Assembly (NCBI GenBank): GCA_023362775.1
Contig: JALMGJ010000012.1
Location: 17,745,501-17,809,500, forward strand
DNA: 64,000 bases
DNA from: Charina bottae
Lineage: Eukaryota > Chordata > Lepidosauria > Squamata > Charinaidae
Direction of reading: 5' to 3'
Shown: positions 1 to 11,344 of the stretch, in pieces
Layout of the letters: every line of letters starts with the position of its first letter
Position numbering within the stretch: the first letter of the stretch is position 1
Translations under genes and position numbers: made by a program
The notes under the pieces: generated by a model
What the model was told of the DNA's origin: nothing
Seen by the model: the letters and a program-made list of their open reading frames with translations, nothing else
The model's database searches: none

Positions 1-127
1 CCTAGTGCCTGCCTTGTGCCCTGCTGTAAGAGTGTGTTGTGAAATGATGCCCTGCTGTAAGAGTGTGTCGCAAAATGATGAATGTCTAAAAAGTGTGTCA
101 CCAACATGAAAAGTTTGGAAAGCTCTG
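1..127. mobile_element. hAT element, AGAGCTTTCCAAAC family (cut by window edge)
   Basis: Only the right end is visible. It ends GTTTGGAAAGCTCTG, followed by a candidate 8-bp target copy CCTTAGAT at 128-135. It carries the CCTAGTGCCTGCCTTGTGCC unit of the VNTR-bearing subfamily. Confidence 0.8.
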
Positions 128-135
128 CCTTAGAT

Positions 136-1809
136 AATTGTACTAATAGATTTAAAAAAACAAACAAAAGCTAGAAAGGTGAGCAGTAACACAGGGCGGA
201 GGCCAAGGCATGGTGCACCTGGGTAATTTTAATTCTGTACAGAGTGGACTTACCAGAATGCCATTTTACCTGGCATTGTACACTATTGTGTGTTCCAAAA
301 TAAACTCATTGTGTTGGGAAATGCCTTTACTGTAGCTGGAGCAGCAAGCAAATAAGCAAAGTTTTGTAAAACCATGTATTTGTGACATTTGAAGAGTGAA
401 GATGGAAGGAAGCTGGATGTAATCCAAGAGAGAAAAAAAACTTGTGCCATTTTCTACTTTAATGTTTATTTATTTGTATTTTTTAATATATATTTTGCCG
501 CCAGTGCCTCCTAGCTGTGACAAATGTCACTGGGTCTGCCACCTCAGGATGAAAGTAATCTGATTTTAGAGGCCTGGATAGTCTTGCGTGAAATTCTTAA
601 CTGATTTTGCCTTTAATAAGAGGAGAAAAGAGTTGGAAATTGTAACTGCTGGGTCTGCTTGTATCTTTTAAGTCTCGATGGTAATGAGGTTACCATTATG
701 CAAGAAGGATGTTGAGGTTTCAGCACTGACGGAGGGCCATAATATGGTTGTGGCTGTCTGGAAGGTAGCTTAGTTGAAGGTAAAGTCGTTAGTCTGAAAG
801 GGGTAAAACGAGCAGAGACTCAATACCATGTGCTTACAGAAAAGGCATGTACAGAATTCCACTTTGCACACCACACATCACAGAGCAATACACAAACACA
901 AGGAAATGTCAGACTTTGCTATCTTCATCTAACTGACTAACTTTCAGTATCATTACCAGTGTTTCTCAGCCTCAGCAGCTTTGAGATGTGTGGACTCCAA
1001 CTCCCAGAATTCCCCAGCCAGCACTGCTCTAGACTTGTACAACCTGTGAGTTATATAGGGAAAATATGTATGCTATGGGAAGTTTATGGCTCTCCAGATG
1101 TTGCTGATCTACAGTTGTGAGCATCACACACCACTGGTGATGCTGGCTGGGGCTACTAAAAATGCTAATTCAAGAACATCTGGAGAACTAAGGTTCCCTA
1201 CATCAAACCACAAACAAATCCACAATGAACTTTTATTGTTCCAGGAGATTGTTGGGTACCATTTTTCCATTCTGTTTTATTATTCCATACAGTCCATGCC
1301 ATACAATTTGCTTTTGCAGGAAGATCAGTATGTTATGCATAGGAATATCAGTCTACCCCATAGAATGGATTTGACAATGACGATATGGGAAAAAATAAAA
1401 GTTAGGAAATAATAATCAGAATGAGAAAGTTGCAAAAAATAAAATAAAAAATAAAATAAAATAAAACAGAATTTGTTATGCTGAAGCTCCACTCCAGCCC
1501 ACTTGCAAAGCAATCAAAGTAAAGCCATACCACTACAAAAGTGGCTTCATATAGCATTGAGTCTATTCATATCTATTTATACACGGTGTCTGTAAATAGG
1601 CTATATTTCTAGACTGCATGGGATTTACTTCCACATTAGCAAGCTTGATATTGGAAAAATAATTGCATCGCTCATGTTAAATGTTTATGTGTCATTTGTC
1701 ATTGCGTGTACTCTCATATAAGTGTACATTGTAAATATGATTAGCATTTATTTGCAAAAATATTTATATCCTAATGCAGGTTCCCTGTTGAAAAATCCCA
1801 CCTAGGTTT
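136..1809. other. No recognised gene
   Basis: I see no coding region. A single arm of the palindromic MITE family lies near 958-1026 and an AT-rich A-run near 1435-1465. Confidence 0.6.
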
Positions 1810-1817
1810 GTCTAATG

Positions 1818-1951
1818 CAGTGTTTTTCAACCATGGCAGCTTGAAGATGTGTAGACTTCAACTCCCAGAATTCCCCAGCCAGCATGCTGGCTGGGGAATT
1901 CTGGGAGTTGAAGTCCACACATCTTCAAGCTGCCACAGCTGAAAAACACTG
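1818..1951. mobile_element. 134-bp palindromic hAT-type MITE
   Basis: This is a near-perfect palindrome centred on CAGCATGCTGG. Its ends are CAGTGTTTTTCAAC and GAAAAACACTG, and the 8-bp target copies are GTCTAATG (1810-1817 and 1952-1959). Confidence 0.92.
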
Positions 1952-3012
1952 GTCTAATGTGAGAAATGGGCCTCGTCCTTTTTCAACAATCCCAAGAATC
2001 AAAGGGAGGGAGAATCCATAATGGAGGAACCATCAAATCGTACTCTTTTGAACCTATGCCACTAGGCCGGAGGAAGGACCCCTGCAGGGAACATATGTAT
2101 ACCAGCTCTAGGACTGGAACTCTTCTCTTCCCTCCCCATTCTGGGCAGATGTGCAGGAAAGAGCTGTTTCCCAAAGCTCTCTTGATCAGTCCCTGCATCC
2201 TGTTTTTTATGGTGCAGCAGTTGGAGACGCCAGTAGAACAGCAAAGCAAAGGAACTTTCTGTGCCAGCCAATCAGAGATATGACATAAGATCATACATTC
2301 TGCCTGCTATCTTCTTCTCCGTTCGGGAGCAGCCACACCACCTTCTGTCCAAACGACGTCTCAAGTCCACATGACTACAGTTGTACCATTTCAGATCACG
2401 CTATAGTTACGATTGCCTGAAAACTTTGCCTGAACCACCCATTGGCTTCATTTAAATAAATCTTTATTTAAAAGAGAATGAATACAAAACCATTTCTATC
2501 CTAATTAAAGGACACAACTCTATAAGTAAGAATTACCCCAATATCTAGGTCAACATTTGGAAAATACTTCTGTTGTGCTGAAAAAAAGTCCCCGATTCCC
2601 TCCCCTTGCCCCTTCTCTTATTTTAACTTCTTTATAAGTTGGTGTTATCTCCATTAAGTGGTTGCATTTGGGCTGCTCTCTGCAGAATCATTTTAAAATC
2701 CTATGGAAATAAGAGAAAAATGAATCAGAAAGATGTAACCATATAGCTACTTGATTGGTTTGATCACTGAACCACTGATTTGGTTACCAAAGCAGATTTT
2801 CCCATTTGCATTAAAAAAATAAAACCCCATATAAATGTATTACTTCTTTGGAGACACTTGGATAAACCCCTAACTGATGCATATTAATTAAAAACCTTTG
2901 CTTGTAGTATAAAACCAAATGGCAGCGCATTCAAGCACATAAGGAGCGGAGCTTGCATCATGACACCACAGCACATTTTGTCCTTCTGATGAAATCATGG
3001 CTTGCTCTAGAT

Positions 3013-3108
3013 CAGTCTTTTTCAAACTTGGCAACTTTAAGATGTGTGGACTTCAACTCCCAGAATTCCCCATCCAGCATGGAAAAGCATGCTGTTTAAA
3101 AAACACTG
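3013..3108. mobile_element. Shortened copy of the palindromic MITE
   Basis: It has the same CTTTAAGATGTGTGGACTTC core and a terminal AACACTG. Flanks CTCTAGAT and ATCTAGAT match at 7 of 8 bases. The right arm is mostly deleted. Confidence 0.8.
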
Positions 3109-3116
3109 ATCTAGAT

Positions 3117-3966
3117 GCCTCTGAATATGCTTAAGAGGAAATAAAACTATTTCCCCATCCATATTGCTAGGGTCTTTTACTGAATATGAAAGTAACACAG
3201 TTTCATTTTCTCCTACTTTTATAGCTACAAATTATTGTCTTATTATCAAAATTGCAATGCTTAATTACCTTGAGATATATTTTATTAGAGTTCCTTTACA
3301 AAAACACAGCATATAAAGTATTTCAGAGAGATAACTTGCATTGTTGCAAAAATCATGTGAAAGTTTAAATTAATTGAATTATTATAAATCACATTAAAAC
3401 AGGAAAAAAAATTAAAAACGTTTAGATTCTGTAGATAAAAATGTCTTATTTACATTCTACACCAACAAGGGCAAGGTTGGTTTAGAATAATGGGAGCTGC
3501 AGTTGAAACGTCTGGTAGGAACTAGGATGTGGAAGACTGCTGCATTCAAGGTAACTTTCCTCTCACAAGACAGAGCATTTAAAATAAACAAAGCAAAACC
3601 AGGTTAAGTCTGCAACAACCAACTGATAACTCTACCTTTGTTGGTTCATATTTTAAAAGTTGTTATTTGTGGGGGGAAATCCTATCTTTTGAACCCTTTG
3701 AAAACAAGCATCAATGTGTTCCATCTCATATAATTTGCCAGACCTTTATCCCTGACCCAGGGTAATGTTCCATCTGTCCAGTAAATGGTCTGTAAAAAAA
3801 GCAAACAGGTAAACAAACAAACAAACAAACAAAAACCCTTCCCCTCAGCTTGGGTTACCCCAAGAACAAAATTAAGCCTTCTGTGGGAGAAAAAAAAAGA
3901 TAAGAGTCTGCAGAGGAAAGATTGAGAGGGGGGAATAGAAACAAGAGGGACTATGAAGGAGTATGG

Positions 3967-4020
<54 letters not shown>

Positions 4021-5127
4021 TGTATGCTGGCATATACAGAATAAGAAAAGTATGCTGGAAACAATACAAAGGAATATCATCTACTTTCTCGTTAGGTCTT
4101 CAATATGGCTGTGACCTAACAATCTTATCACCCAGATGATTTCACATTGCATGCCAATAATCTTATTAGTAATTCAGTCCCTCCGCTGCAATATCTTCTG
4201 ACAATTTTAATATGCTTTAAAAAGTAAAATAAAAAAGGGTCTTGCTCAGAACTGAAAGGACTATGTTTCAGTGAAACTTCTACTGCCCAGGCGCTGTATA
4301 ATTGGGGTGGGGACAGATGACGACACGTATCACAACATCACCTTGCAAATGATATGACTTATAGCATTGGGGTAGACCCTGTGATACCAATGCATAACTG
4401 AATCACTTGAACAATGACATCATGACACCTGTCATCTTTCTGACATCACTGTGGCTTGTTGCAGTGTATTGGCACCACAGAAGATTGGTGAGGAGTTAAT
4501 GGTGTTTTTTCCCCTTTTGTACATATAAGAAATACTGTCCAGAAAGGATTATTTTGGGTATTGCACATTCCTCCACGCAGCACTTAGTTGTTATTTAACA
4601 GAGCTTTATTAATTGCACCCTTGTATTGTGCTTGCTTTTCCGCTGTATCCCTACTTGCAACTACTAAGTGAAAGAGGATGCACCAGCTCCCCAATTTAAC
4701 ACCCACCAAGGGAAGGGGAACAACAGGTGCCTACGAGCAACCTTTTCATAGACCGAAGGGCGCTCCCAAGACACTGACCGGATGTGTTGTCACACCATTC
4801 CCCGAAGCTCTCTGCCCACCCATTTTGCATCACACTTTTAACTGTCTTTCCTGCTACAACCAAAAAGTTAAAGTTAGGTTTGGGTTGAGAATTGTTTGTT
4901 CCAGCTGTAAATAGGTTATTTTGGAAAAGTCCTTACCACACTGGGATCCCCGATACAAATTCATTCCTATAAATAGACGGCATTTGTAATCACAAACAAC
5001 ACCCCCTTCTTGCAGTTAGGTGTGAAATAGTTATATTTTGTAAATATACCGTATGCGTAATGTCAAAATAATCTATTATATATATATATGAACATGGTTG
5101 ATGGACAAGGAAGCTCAACCCAAGCAA
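3117..5127. other. No recognised gene
   Basis: Apart from (AAAC)n near 3810-3834 and the (TG)n tract, I see only unique-looking AT-rich sequence. Confidence 0.6.
3970..4017. repeat. (TG)n microsatellite
   Basis: About 24 uninterrupted TG units. Confidence 0.97.
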
Positions 5128-5800
5128 GACTGAGCGGCTCCAGGTTTTTGGACCTCCTGGTTCTGGGGACCTTCCACTTTTGGTTCTGGATGGGGAAGCA
5201 CTGCCCCAGACAGGGCCGGTGCACAATCTGGGGGATCCCCCTGGACTGTGGCACCTACTTGAGGAGCAGGTGGCAGCCACGGCTAGGAGGGCCTTTCAGC
5301 AACTTTGGGTTGTGCATCAGTGGCGCCAGTTCTTGGACTGGTCATGGTCACTCGTGCCCTTGTTACCTCCAGACTGGACTACTGCAATGCGCTCAGCACA
5401 AGGCTGCCCTTGAAGGCTATTTGGAAACTTCAACTGGCACACTATACGGTGGCATGGGCAGTAGATGGCACTGGTTACTTGGCCCATCTAACACCACTGC
5501 TCCACAAGCTGCATTAGCTTCCAGTATGCTTTCAGATGCAATTCAAGGTGCTAGTTGTCACCTTCAAAACCCTTCATGGCTTGGGTCCAGGTTACTTATG
5601 GGACTGTCTCTCCCCAGTTGCCTCTACCCATCCGTATTCGGCAGGAGAGGCATGCTCCGGCACCATTGGCTAAGGCATGTCGGCTGGCAGGGGCCACAAA
5701 GAGAGCGTTTTCTGCTGTGGCACCCGCCCTTTGGAACATCATCCCCGAGATTAGATTGGCCTGTCCCTGCTGGCCTGCCATAAGGCCTTGAAAACTTGGT
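5128..5800 (+). pseudogene. L2/CR1-clade LINE 3' ORF fragment
   Basis: Readings in more than one frame give LVTSRLDYCNALSTRLPLKA and KRAFSAVAPALWNIIPEIRL, the C-terminal hallmarks of L2/CR1 reverse transcriptases (SRLDYCN, then AFS..AP.LWN..P.EIR). Frameshifts make it inactive. Confidence 0.85.
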
Positions 5801-5875
5801 TTCGTGTGACAGAGCCCATCTCCTGGCTGTGTTGATAATTGGTTGGATGATGCCTGGCTGCTATGTGTTCTATCA

Positions 5876-5883
5876 TCTATCTA

Positions 5884-5943
<60 letters not shown>

Positions 5944-5958
5944 ATCTATCTATCTATC

Positions 5959-5997
<39 letters not shown>

Positions 5998-6053
5998 ATC
6001 CATCCATCCATCTATCTATCAATCATCATCTATCTATCATCTATCTATCTATC

Positions 6054-6100
<47 letters not shown>

Positions 6101-6101
6101 A
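5876..6101. repeat. (TATC)n microsatellite
   Basis: About 225 bp of TATC repeats broken by CATC and CCATC variants. Open frames through it are artefacts of the repeat. Confidence 0.97.
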
Positions 6102-6144
6102 TTTTATTTATCTAATTGTAAGCCACCTAGAGTCACATACGTGA

Positions 6145-8589
6145 GATGATATATAGACTCCTCCTATGTCATTTGCCACCCTTTCTCTAATCTGCCATAT
6201 TGGGCAGGACTTTTCATGATTCTGAGACTTTAGGGGTAGAATATACATTTGATACCCCTCTTCCTCGTGTCCTATGTCAATTTCTCTCCCTCCTTTTTTC
6301 CCTTTTGAAGGCAACAGTCCAGTAAAAACTGAAGATACTCCTGAGATTATATTTAAATGAATTACCATTATTGCCCTGGGTGAATAAATATCCATCTGAT
6401 TATTTCAAATCCTGAGTTATCCTTTGGGTAGGGTCCCCTCCGACTGAGGGTCTTGGGGCAATTGTCTATATTGTCCCAGTCCCCTCCTCTCCCCTGGCAT
6501 GGATAGGGTTCAGAAAAGAGCAGCAGAGAAAAAGCATGGAGTGGAGAGGTGCAGAGAAAGCCTCTGATCTGCTTCTCTCCATCAGCTGCATCTAATATAG
6601 TGTCTCTTTATAGCAATTCTGGGAAGGTGGGAGAATGACATGGCCCAGGAAATATCATTAGGATGTTATCTCCAGGACTGGGGTGGTGGTGGTGGTAGAG
6701 TTACTTTCTTTTGTAATTTGATCACATTTATGAACCCATTGTGATGTGCATTGAAATCTTTGTCATGATTAACAGCTCTAGGTTTATGGTACAATATCAA
6801 GAGTGATGAATACATCAAAATATTTGGTTTGCATGTCATCCTGCAGTTTTACACACTTTTTATCAGAGAGGGTTGAGGCACATCCACACCGCCACCATTT
6901 GTACTCCCAAATCCTTAGAAACAGTTGGAAGGCAATCCATGATTATCTTCATTTCTGCCCCATCTTGAGGTACAGCAAGTCCTGTAGCAACAACATTCTC
7001 TTCACTTCCTTTCCCCAACAGACAAACAAAAGGGAAAGAAAATGTACACACACACACAAACATACGAACATGTCAATTTCACCATGCTTGTTTCACCTGC
7101 TAATTTGCAAGGGAAACTGCAAAATGTTCCAGTTAACATTTCCTTATAAGGCCTAAAGCTCAGGAGCCAGGAAAAGGGATGAAGCAAGAATCCCTTCCAT
7201 TGAGAAAAAGAACCACAACATCTCAAATGTTAACAGGCCCTAGCAGCGCAAAGTTTTAGAGATCCCTGTTAGATCATAACACGCATACAGTACAACTGTC
7301 CTGTAGGCTAATCTCATTCAACACTAATACGGTAAGCCTATGCTAAACTCCTGAATAAACACAACTCTTCCCTCCTCATGAAGTTAAATAGTGAAGAAGG
7401 AGTATGAGAAAGGGCATGGCATTTCTCTTATTTCAGCCTTGCTGCTGTAACTCTGATTGGGAGTGGATGGGAAGCTGATGGCAGCAAATACCAGTTGAAG
7501 GCAAAAATGGCAGCAGCATCTTAATTGCCCTGGTTGGCTGGGGCAGGCTCGGTGATGAGAGAGAACCCCATCCAATAGAAGAACTAACTTTGCAGCGGTT
7601 CAACTATACAGAAACTGAGCTGGAAATAATTAACACACATCTCCAACACCACCAATCTTGTAGGAACACAGAGTTCTGGGACTGGTTTCAGACTGGTACC
7701 CAGTCCTCTTGGGAATAGTTCCTTGGACAACAGCTGTGCATTTGGGTTATATGATTTGATAAAACAGAATCATCTGTTTTTTTCCATTGTTTGGCTGGTG
7801 ATATACTGTAAAAGCCAAAAAACTTTGCTACTGATGTTCTTTGCTACTGATGTTTTTACTGTATTGTATTGTACTAGGAATGAGTCAGACTTCTTCATTT
7901 TAGTGCTCAAAGTTCTTATCTGTCTGGGTGCATGCAAAAAGCATGGTGCACGCCACATCTGTACACAGCAAACAGGCCACAATATTTATTGCTAGTAGTA
8001 TGTTTTGACCCACAATGGATTGCAAGATGCGTAGGTTGTGTTGGAAGCCACTATCCACCCTCAGAGGAGCAACATGCTATATTTCTCCTCCAATTTTGTC
8101 AGCTTTGCAAGTGACATAGCTTTCACCTTTCAAACCACACCTTCACTTTGCTCAGTTTAATCTCATAAGTGATCTCAGAATAACACTGCTCTGTTGAGTT
8201 TTTTGTTTTGCTTTATTCTTAAAAGATAACTTTTTTTTGCAATGTCATTTATTTTATGTGGTTTGGAGGGATTTTTTTTGGGGGTGGGGGATAACAGGCC
8301 TTCTCAATTCAAAGACAATTTTTTACTCCTCCCCAACTGAATGAGAGATACAGAAGGGGGAATACAAAGCAAATCCTTAGCCTTGGGTTCAAATAATAGG
8401 CACACCAAATTTGGACATGAGATAGGCATTAACATCTTCCACTAGTACCTACCCATACCTTGGAAAGTATGTCTTATTTTATTTTCCAGAAACCACAAAA
8501 TATTTATTTGAAGGATGTACAGTAGGTTTCTCCCACTGAGATGCACATTCAGTTCCCCCAATGGATGTGTGTACTTTGGCAACAGTGAC
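6145..8589. other. No recognised gene
   Basis: I see no exon or clear repeat; the short open frames here have no family features. Confidence 0.6.
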
Positions 8590-8712
8590 TCATGCCTGTA
8601 TCCTCTCTCTACTGCAATTTGCTCTACATGGAGCTGTCTTTGAAGATAACTCGAAAGCTACAGCAGATGCAAAATGCAGCTGTCATAGTTGGGGGCTGTT
8701 ATACCTACATTG

Positions 8713-9046
8713 AGAGGGGCGTGGTGGCTCAGCGGGTAAGACGCCAGGCTTGTCGATCAGAAGATCGCAAGTTCGGAGGTTCGAATCCCTAGCCCTGTGT
8801 GCGGAGTGAGCTCCCGCACTCGCCCCAGCTCTTGCCAACCTAGCAATTCGAAAGCATGCAAATGCAAGTAGATGAATAGGTACCACTTCGGTGGGTAGGT
8901 AACAGTGTTCCGCGCGCGTCATGTGGTCACATGACCGTGGAAGCGTCTTCAGACAACGCTGGCTCTTCGGCTAACAAACGGAGATGAGCACCGGCCCCTA
9001 GAGTCGGACACGACTGCACAAATGTGCGGGGGGAACCTTTACCTTC
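8713..9046 (+). mobile_element. Sauria-type tRNA-derived SINE, full length
   Basis: The tRNA-like head has an A box (TGGCTCAGCGGGTAAGACG) and a B box (GGTTCGAATCC). The body is conserved and the 3' tail is GGGGGGAACCTTTACCTT. Perfect 13-bp duplications TATACCTACATTG lie at 8700-8712 and 9047-9059. Confidence 0.94.
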
Positions 9047-9156
9047 TATACCTACATTGCTGATGCTGGCCTTGGTCACAGGTTTGCTTCCAGATGCTGG
9101 TTATTACCTATAAAGCCCTTTATAGCCCAGATTTTGGTTACGCTGAGACCCTATAG

Positions 9157-9426
9157 CAGAGCTTTCCAAACGGTGTGTCGCAACACAAAAGTGTGTCGCC
9201 ACACACAGTCTGGTGTGTCGCCACACAACCGGGAAGCGCTGATCATCATCAGTGCTTCCGGGTTTTCCTGCAGTGACACACCAACAGTGGCACACAAAAG
9301 TCGAAAGCGGCAGCAGCGCTTCCGGGTTTTTGCGCGCTGCTGCAACGGCGGCACTTCCGGGTTTTCCCGCGGCGACACACCAACAGTAGTTGGTGTGTCG
9401 CCGCGGGAAAACTTTGGAAAGCCCTG
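9157..9426. mobile_element. hAT element, AGAGCTTTCCAAAC family
   Basis: This 270-bp non-autonomous element has termini CAGAGCTTTCCAAAC and CTTTGGAAAGCCCTG. The target duplication is CCCTATAG/ACCTATAG (7 of 8 match). The inside is rich in GTGTGTCGC motifs in both orientations. Confidence 0.88.
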
Positions 9427-9689
9427 ACCTATAGAATAGAATCTGCCTGTCCAATATGAGCTGACGAAAGTACTCTACCCCAGGATGCAAGGTGGGTGGA
9501 GTTCCAGGGACAGAAAATGTCACTTCCAACACCCTCACTCTGAAATAGCTTGCCTCTCCCTAAGATCACAACGGCTCTTTCCTCACTGACATGCATTAAG
9601 AAGGTTAAGAAGGTTCTTTTCTATAATTGAGGACAGTGCTCTTGAGTGTCAGATTTATTGCTGGTTGAAGACTGAGATACGTTCAGTGA

Positions 9690-10376
9690 CATTTTATGTG
9701 GATATGATTTTATGCTATTTAGATTATATTGTATTGGATTATTGCTTTAGTGCATCAGCATATTCTCCGTATCCTGTCTTCTCGTTATGTGGCCAAAGTA
9801 CTTCAGTTTTGCCTTTAATATCATTCCCTCAAGTGAGCAGTCTGGCTTTATTTCCTGGAGTATGGACTGGTTTGATCTTCTTGCAGTCCAAGGCACTCTC
9901 AGAATTTTCCTCCAACACCACAGTTCAAAAGCATCTCTCTTCCTTCGCTCAGCCTTCCTTATGGTCCAGCTCTCGCAGCCATAGGTTACTACGGGGAATA
10001 CCATTGCTTTAACTATGCGGACCTTTGTTGTCAGTGTGATGTCTCTGCTCTTAACTATTTTATCGAGATTTGTCATTGCTCTCCTCCCAAGAAGTAGACG
10101 TCTTCTGATTTCCTGGCTGCAGTCAGCATCTGCAGTAATCTTTGCGCCTAGAAATACAAAGTCTGTCACTGCCTCCACTTTTTCTCCCTCTATTTGCCAG
10201 TTATCAATCAAGCTGGTTGCCGTAATCTTGGTTTTTTTGAGGTTTAACTGCAACCCAGCTTTTGCACTTTCTTCTTTCACCTTCGTCATAAGGCTCCTCA
10301 GCTCCTCCTCGCTTTCAGCCATCAAAGTGGTATCATCTGCATATCTGAGATTGTTAATGTTTCTTTGGCCAAAAAA
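9690..10376 (-). pseudogene. Bov-B LINE reverse transcriptase fragment
   Basis: The minus strand encodes NINNLRYADDTTLMAESEEE, the YADD catalytic block of a reverse transcriptase, then FVFLGAKITADADCSQEIRR, VTYGCESWTIRKAERR and FELWCWRKILRVPW. These are typical of Bov-B (RTE clade) ORFs in squamates. The 5' end is truncated at the RT core and the reading frame is open for about 220 residues. Confidence 0.9.
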
Positions 10377-10429
10377 ATGAGAGAGAAGGAAAGTGCTCTT
10401 TCTCTGTCCCTGCTTCTCTGAACACATAA

Positions 10430-11221
10430 AGAGGCTCTCTGATCTTTAACGGAAGATCCAAGGGTGATAGGCCTGGTCTGGCTCTTATAATCTAGGGGCA
10501 GGTTTTGATCTGTTCTTAGCCGCATTCATCTTGTTTGTTATTTACAGATATTAGTCCATGAGTCTTCAGGGAAGAGAGGGACTGTTATGTGTGGAGGAAG
10601 CCTCTGGCAGCAAACAGTGATCTTCAAGCTGTTTATCCAACTGTTGATTCTCAGGAAACTAGTATGATGTGCCTACTGATAAAAGAATTGGTCTCAGGGC
10701 AATTCAGGTTTTAAAGATCACGGATCATGATCCTGGAGGGAGACAACATTTGCTTTGCAATGGCTTAACTTCAGGCAGCAGTTAAGGAATAGAGCTATCA
10801 TATTAGTATGACTGAACAACAACAAAAATTAGAGGAAAGGTATCACTAATATGATAGCTCTTACTACGCAAAGTACAGAAATAAAACCCTAAATTTGTTC
10901 AGTGGATTGGCAACTGAAACAGCTGCTTGGCGATTGAAATAACAATGGATACCAATGACAGAACAAAAAGAATCCTGCTTTCTGGTTCCTAACTCTTCTG
11001 CTATTTTTCATAGAAAATGGGCTGGGTACACGGCCTCAGACAGCACAACCTTCTGGGCCGATCATGCCTTCAGTGCCTCTCCTACACACCAGAGCCATGG
11101 TGGGTAGTGGAGGCTACTATTTGTTACTATTCTTACCACTACCACTACTACCACCAATAACTGCTGCTACTGCTACTACTACTCCAGATACCGTGTACTT
11201 CGCAAGAAAAAGGATACTCAC
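10430..11221. other. Region downstream of the last recognised SPEF2 exon
   Basis: The terminal SPEF2 exon could lie here, but none was convincingly found. A 16-bp inverted repeat (GAGCTATCATATTAGT and its complement) lies at about 10795-10861. (CAA)n lies near 11398. Confidence 0.5.
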
Positions 11222-11344
11222 AGGAAGTTTGTACCCCTGGTAGTTGTTGATTAAGTCTTGAATGAAGGGATGCTTCAAAAGGAGTTCAACTTCGATGGGC
11301 TGCAGCTCTTCAGAGCCGAGATCCTTGTATACCTTAATGAAATG
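11222..11344 (-). CDS. SPEF2: SPEF2 exon (KHPFIQDLI block), penultimate or near the C-terminus
   Basis: This 123-bp exon is phase 0 at both ends. It encodes HFIKVYKDLGSEELQPIEVE and LLLKHPFIQDLINNYQGYKL. In mammals this block is followed by only about 30 more residues, so one terminal exon should lie left of here; I could not identify it. The acceptor is TTTAAAG and the donor GTGAGT. Confidence 0.94.

Larger units (their letters stand above)
8590..9545 (+). pseudogene. L2/CR1 LINE fragment split by a SINE and a hAT element
   Basis: The stretch before 8700 reads LYCNLLYMELSLKITRKLQQ and MQNAAVI, an L2/CR1 block. The element resumes after 9059 (GLAT-type untranslated remnants around YRVLVITYKAL), and again after 9434. 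A Sauria SINE (8713-9046) and a hAT element (9157-9426) interrupt it. Confidence 0.7.

Noticed and set aside
5796..6149. Open frames rich in Ser-Ile-Tyr-Leu repeats
   Set aside because: They are translations of the (TATC)n microsatellite.
10322..10525. Minus-strand open frame (LPLDYKSQTRPITLGSSVK) as the last SPEF2 exon
   Set aside because: It lacks a good acceptor in phase 0 and does not resemble the SPEF2 C-terminus. It runs into the Bov-B fragment.
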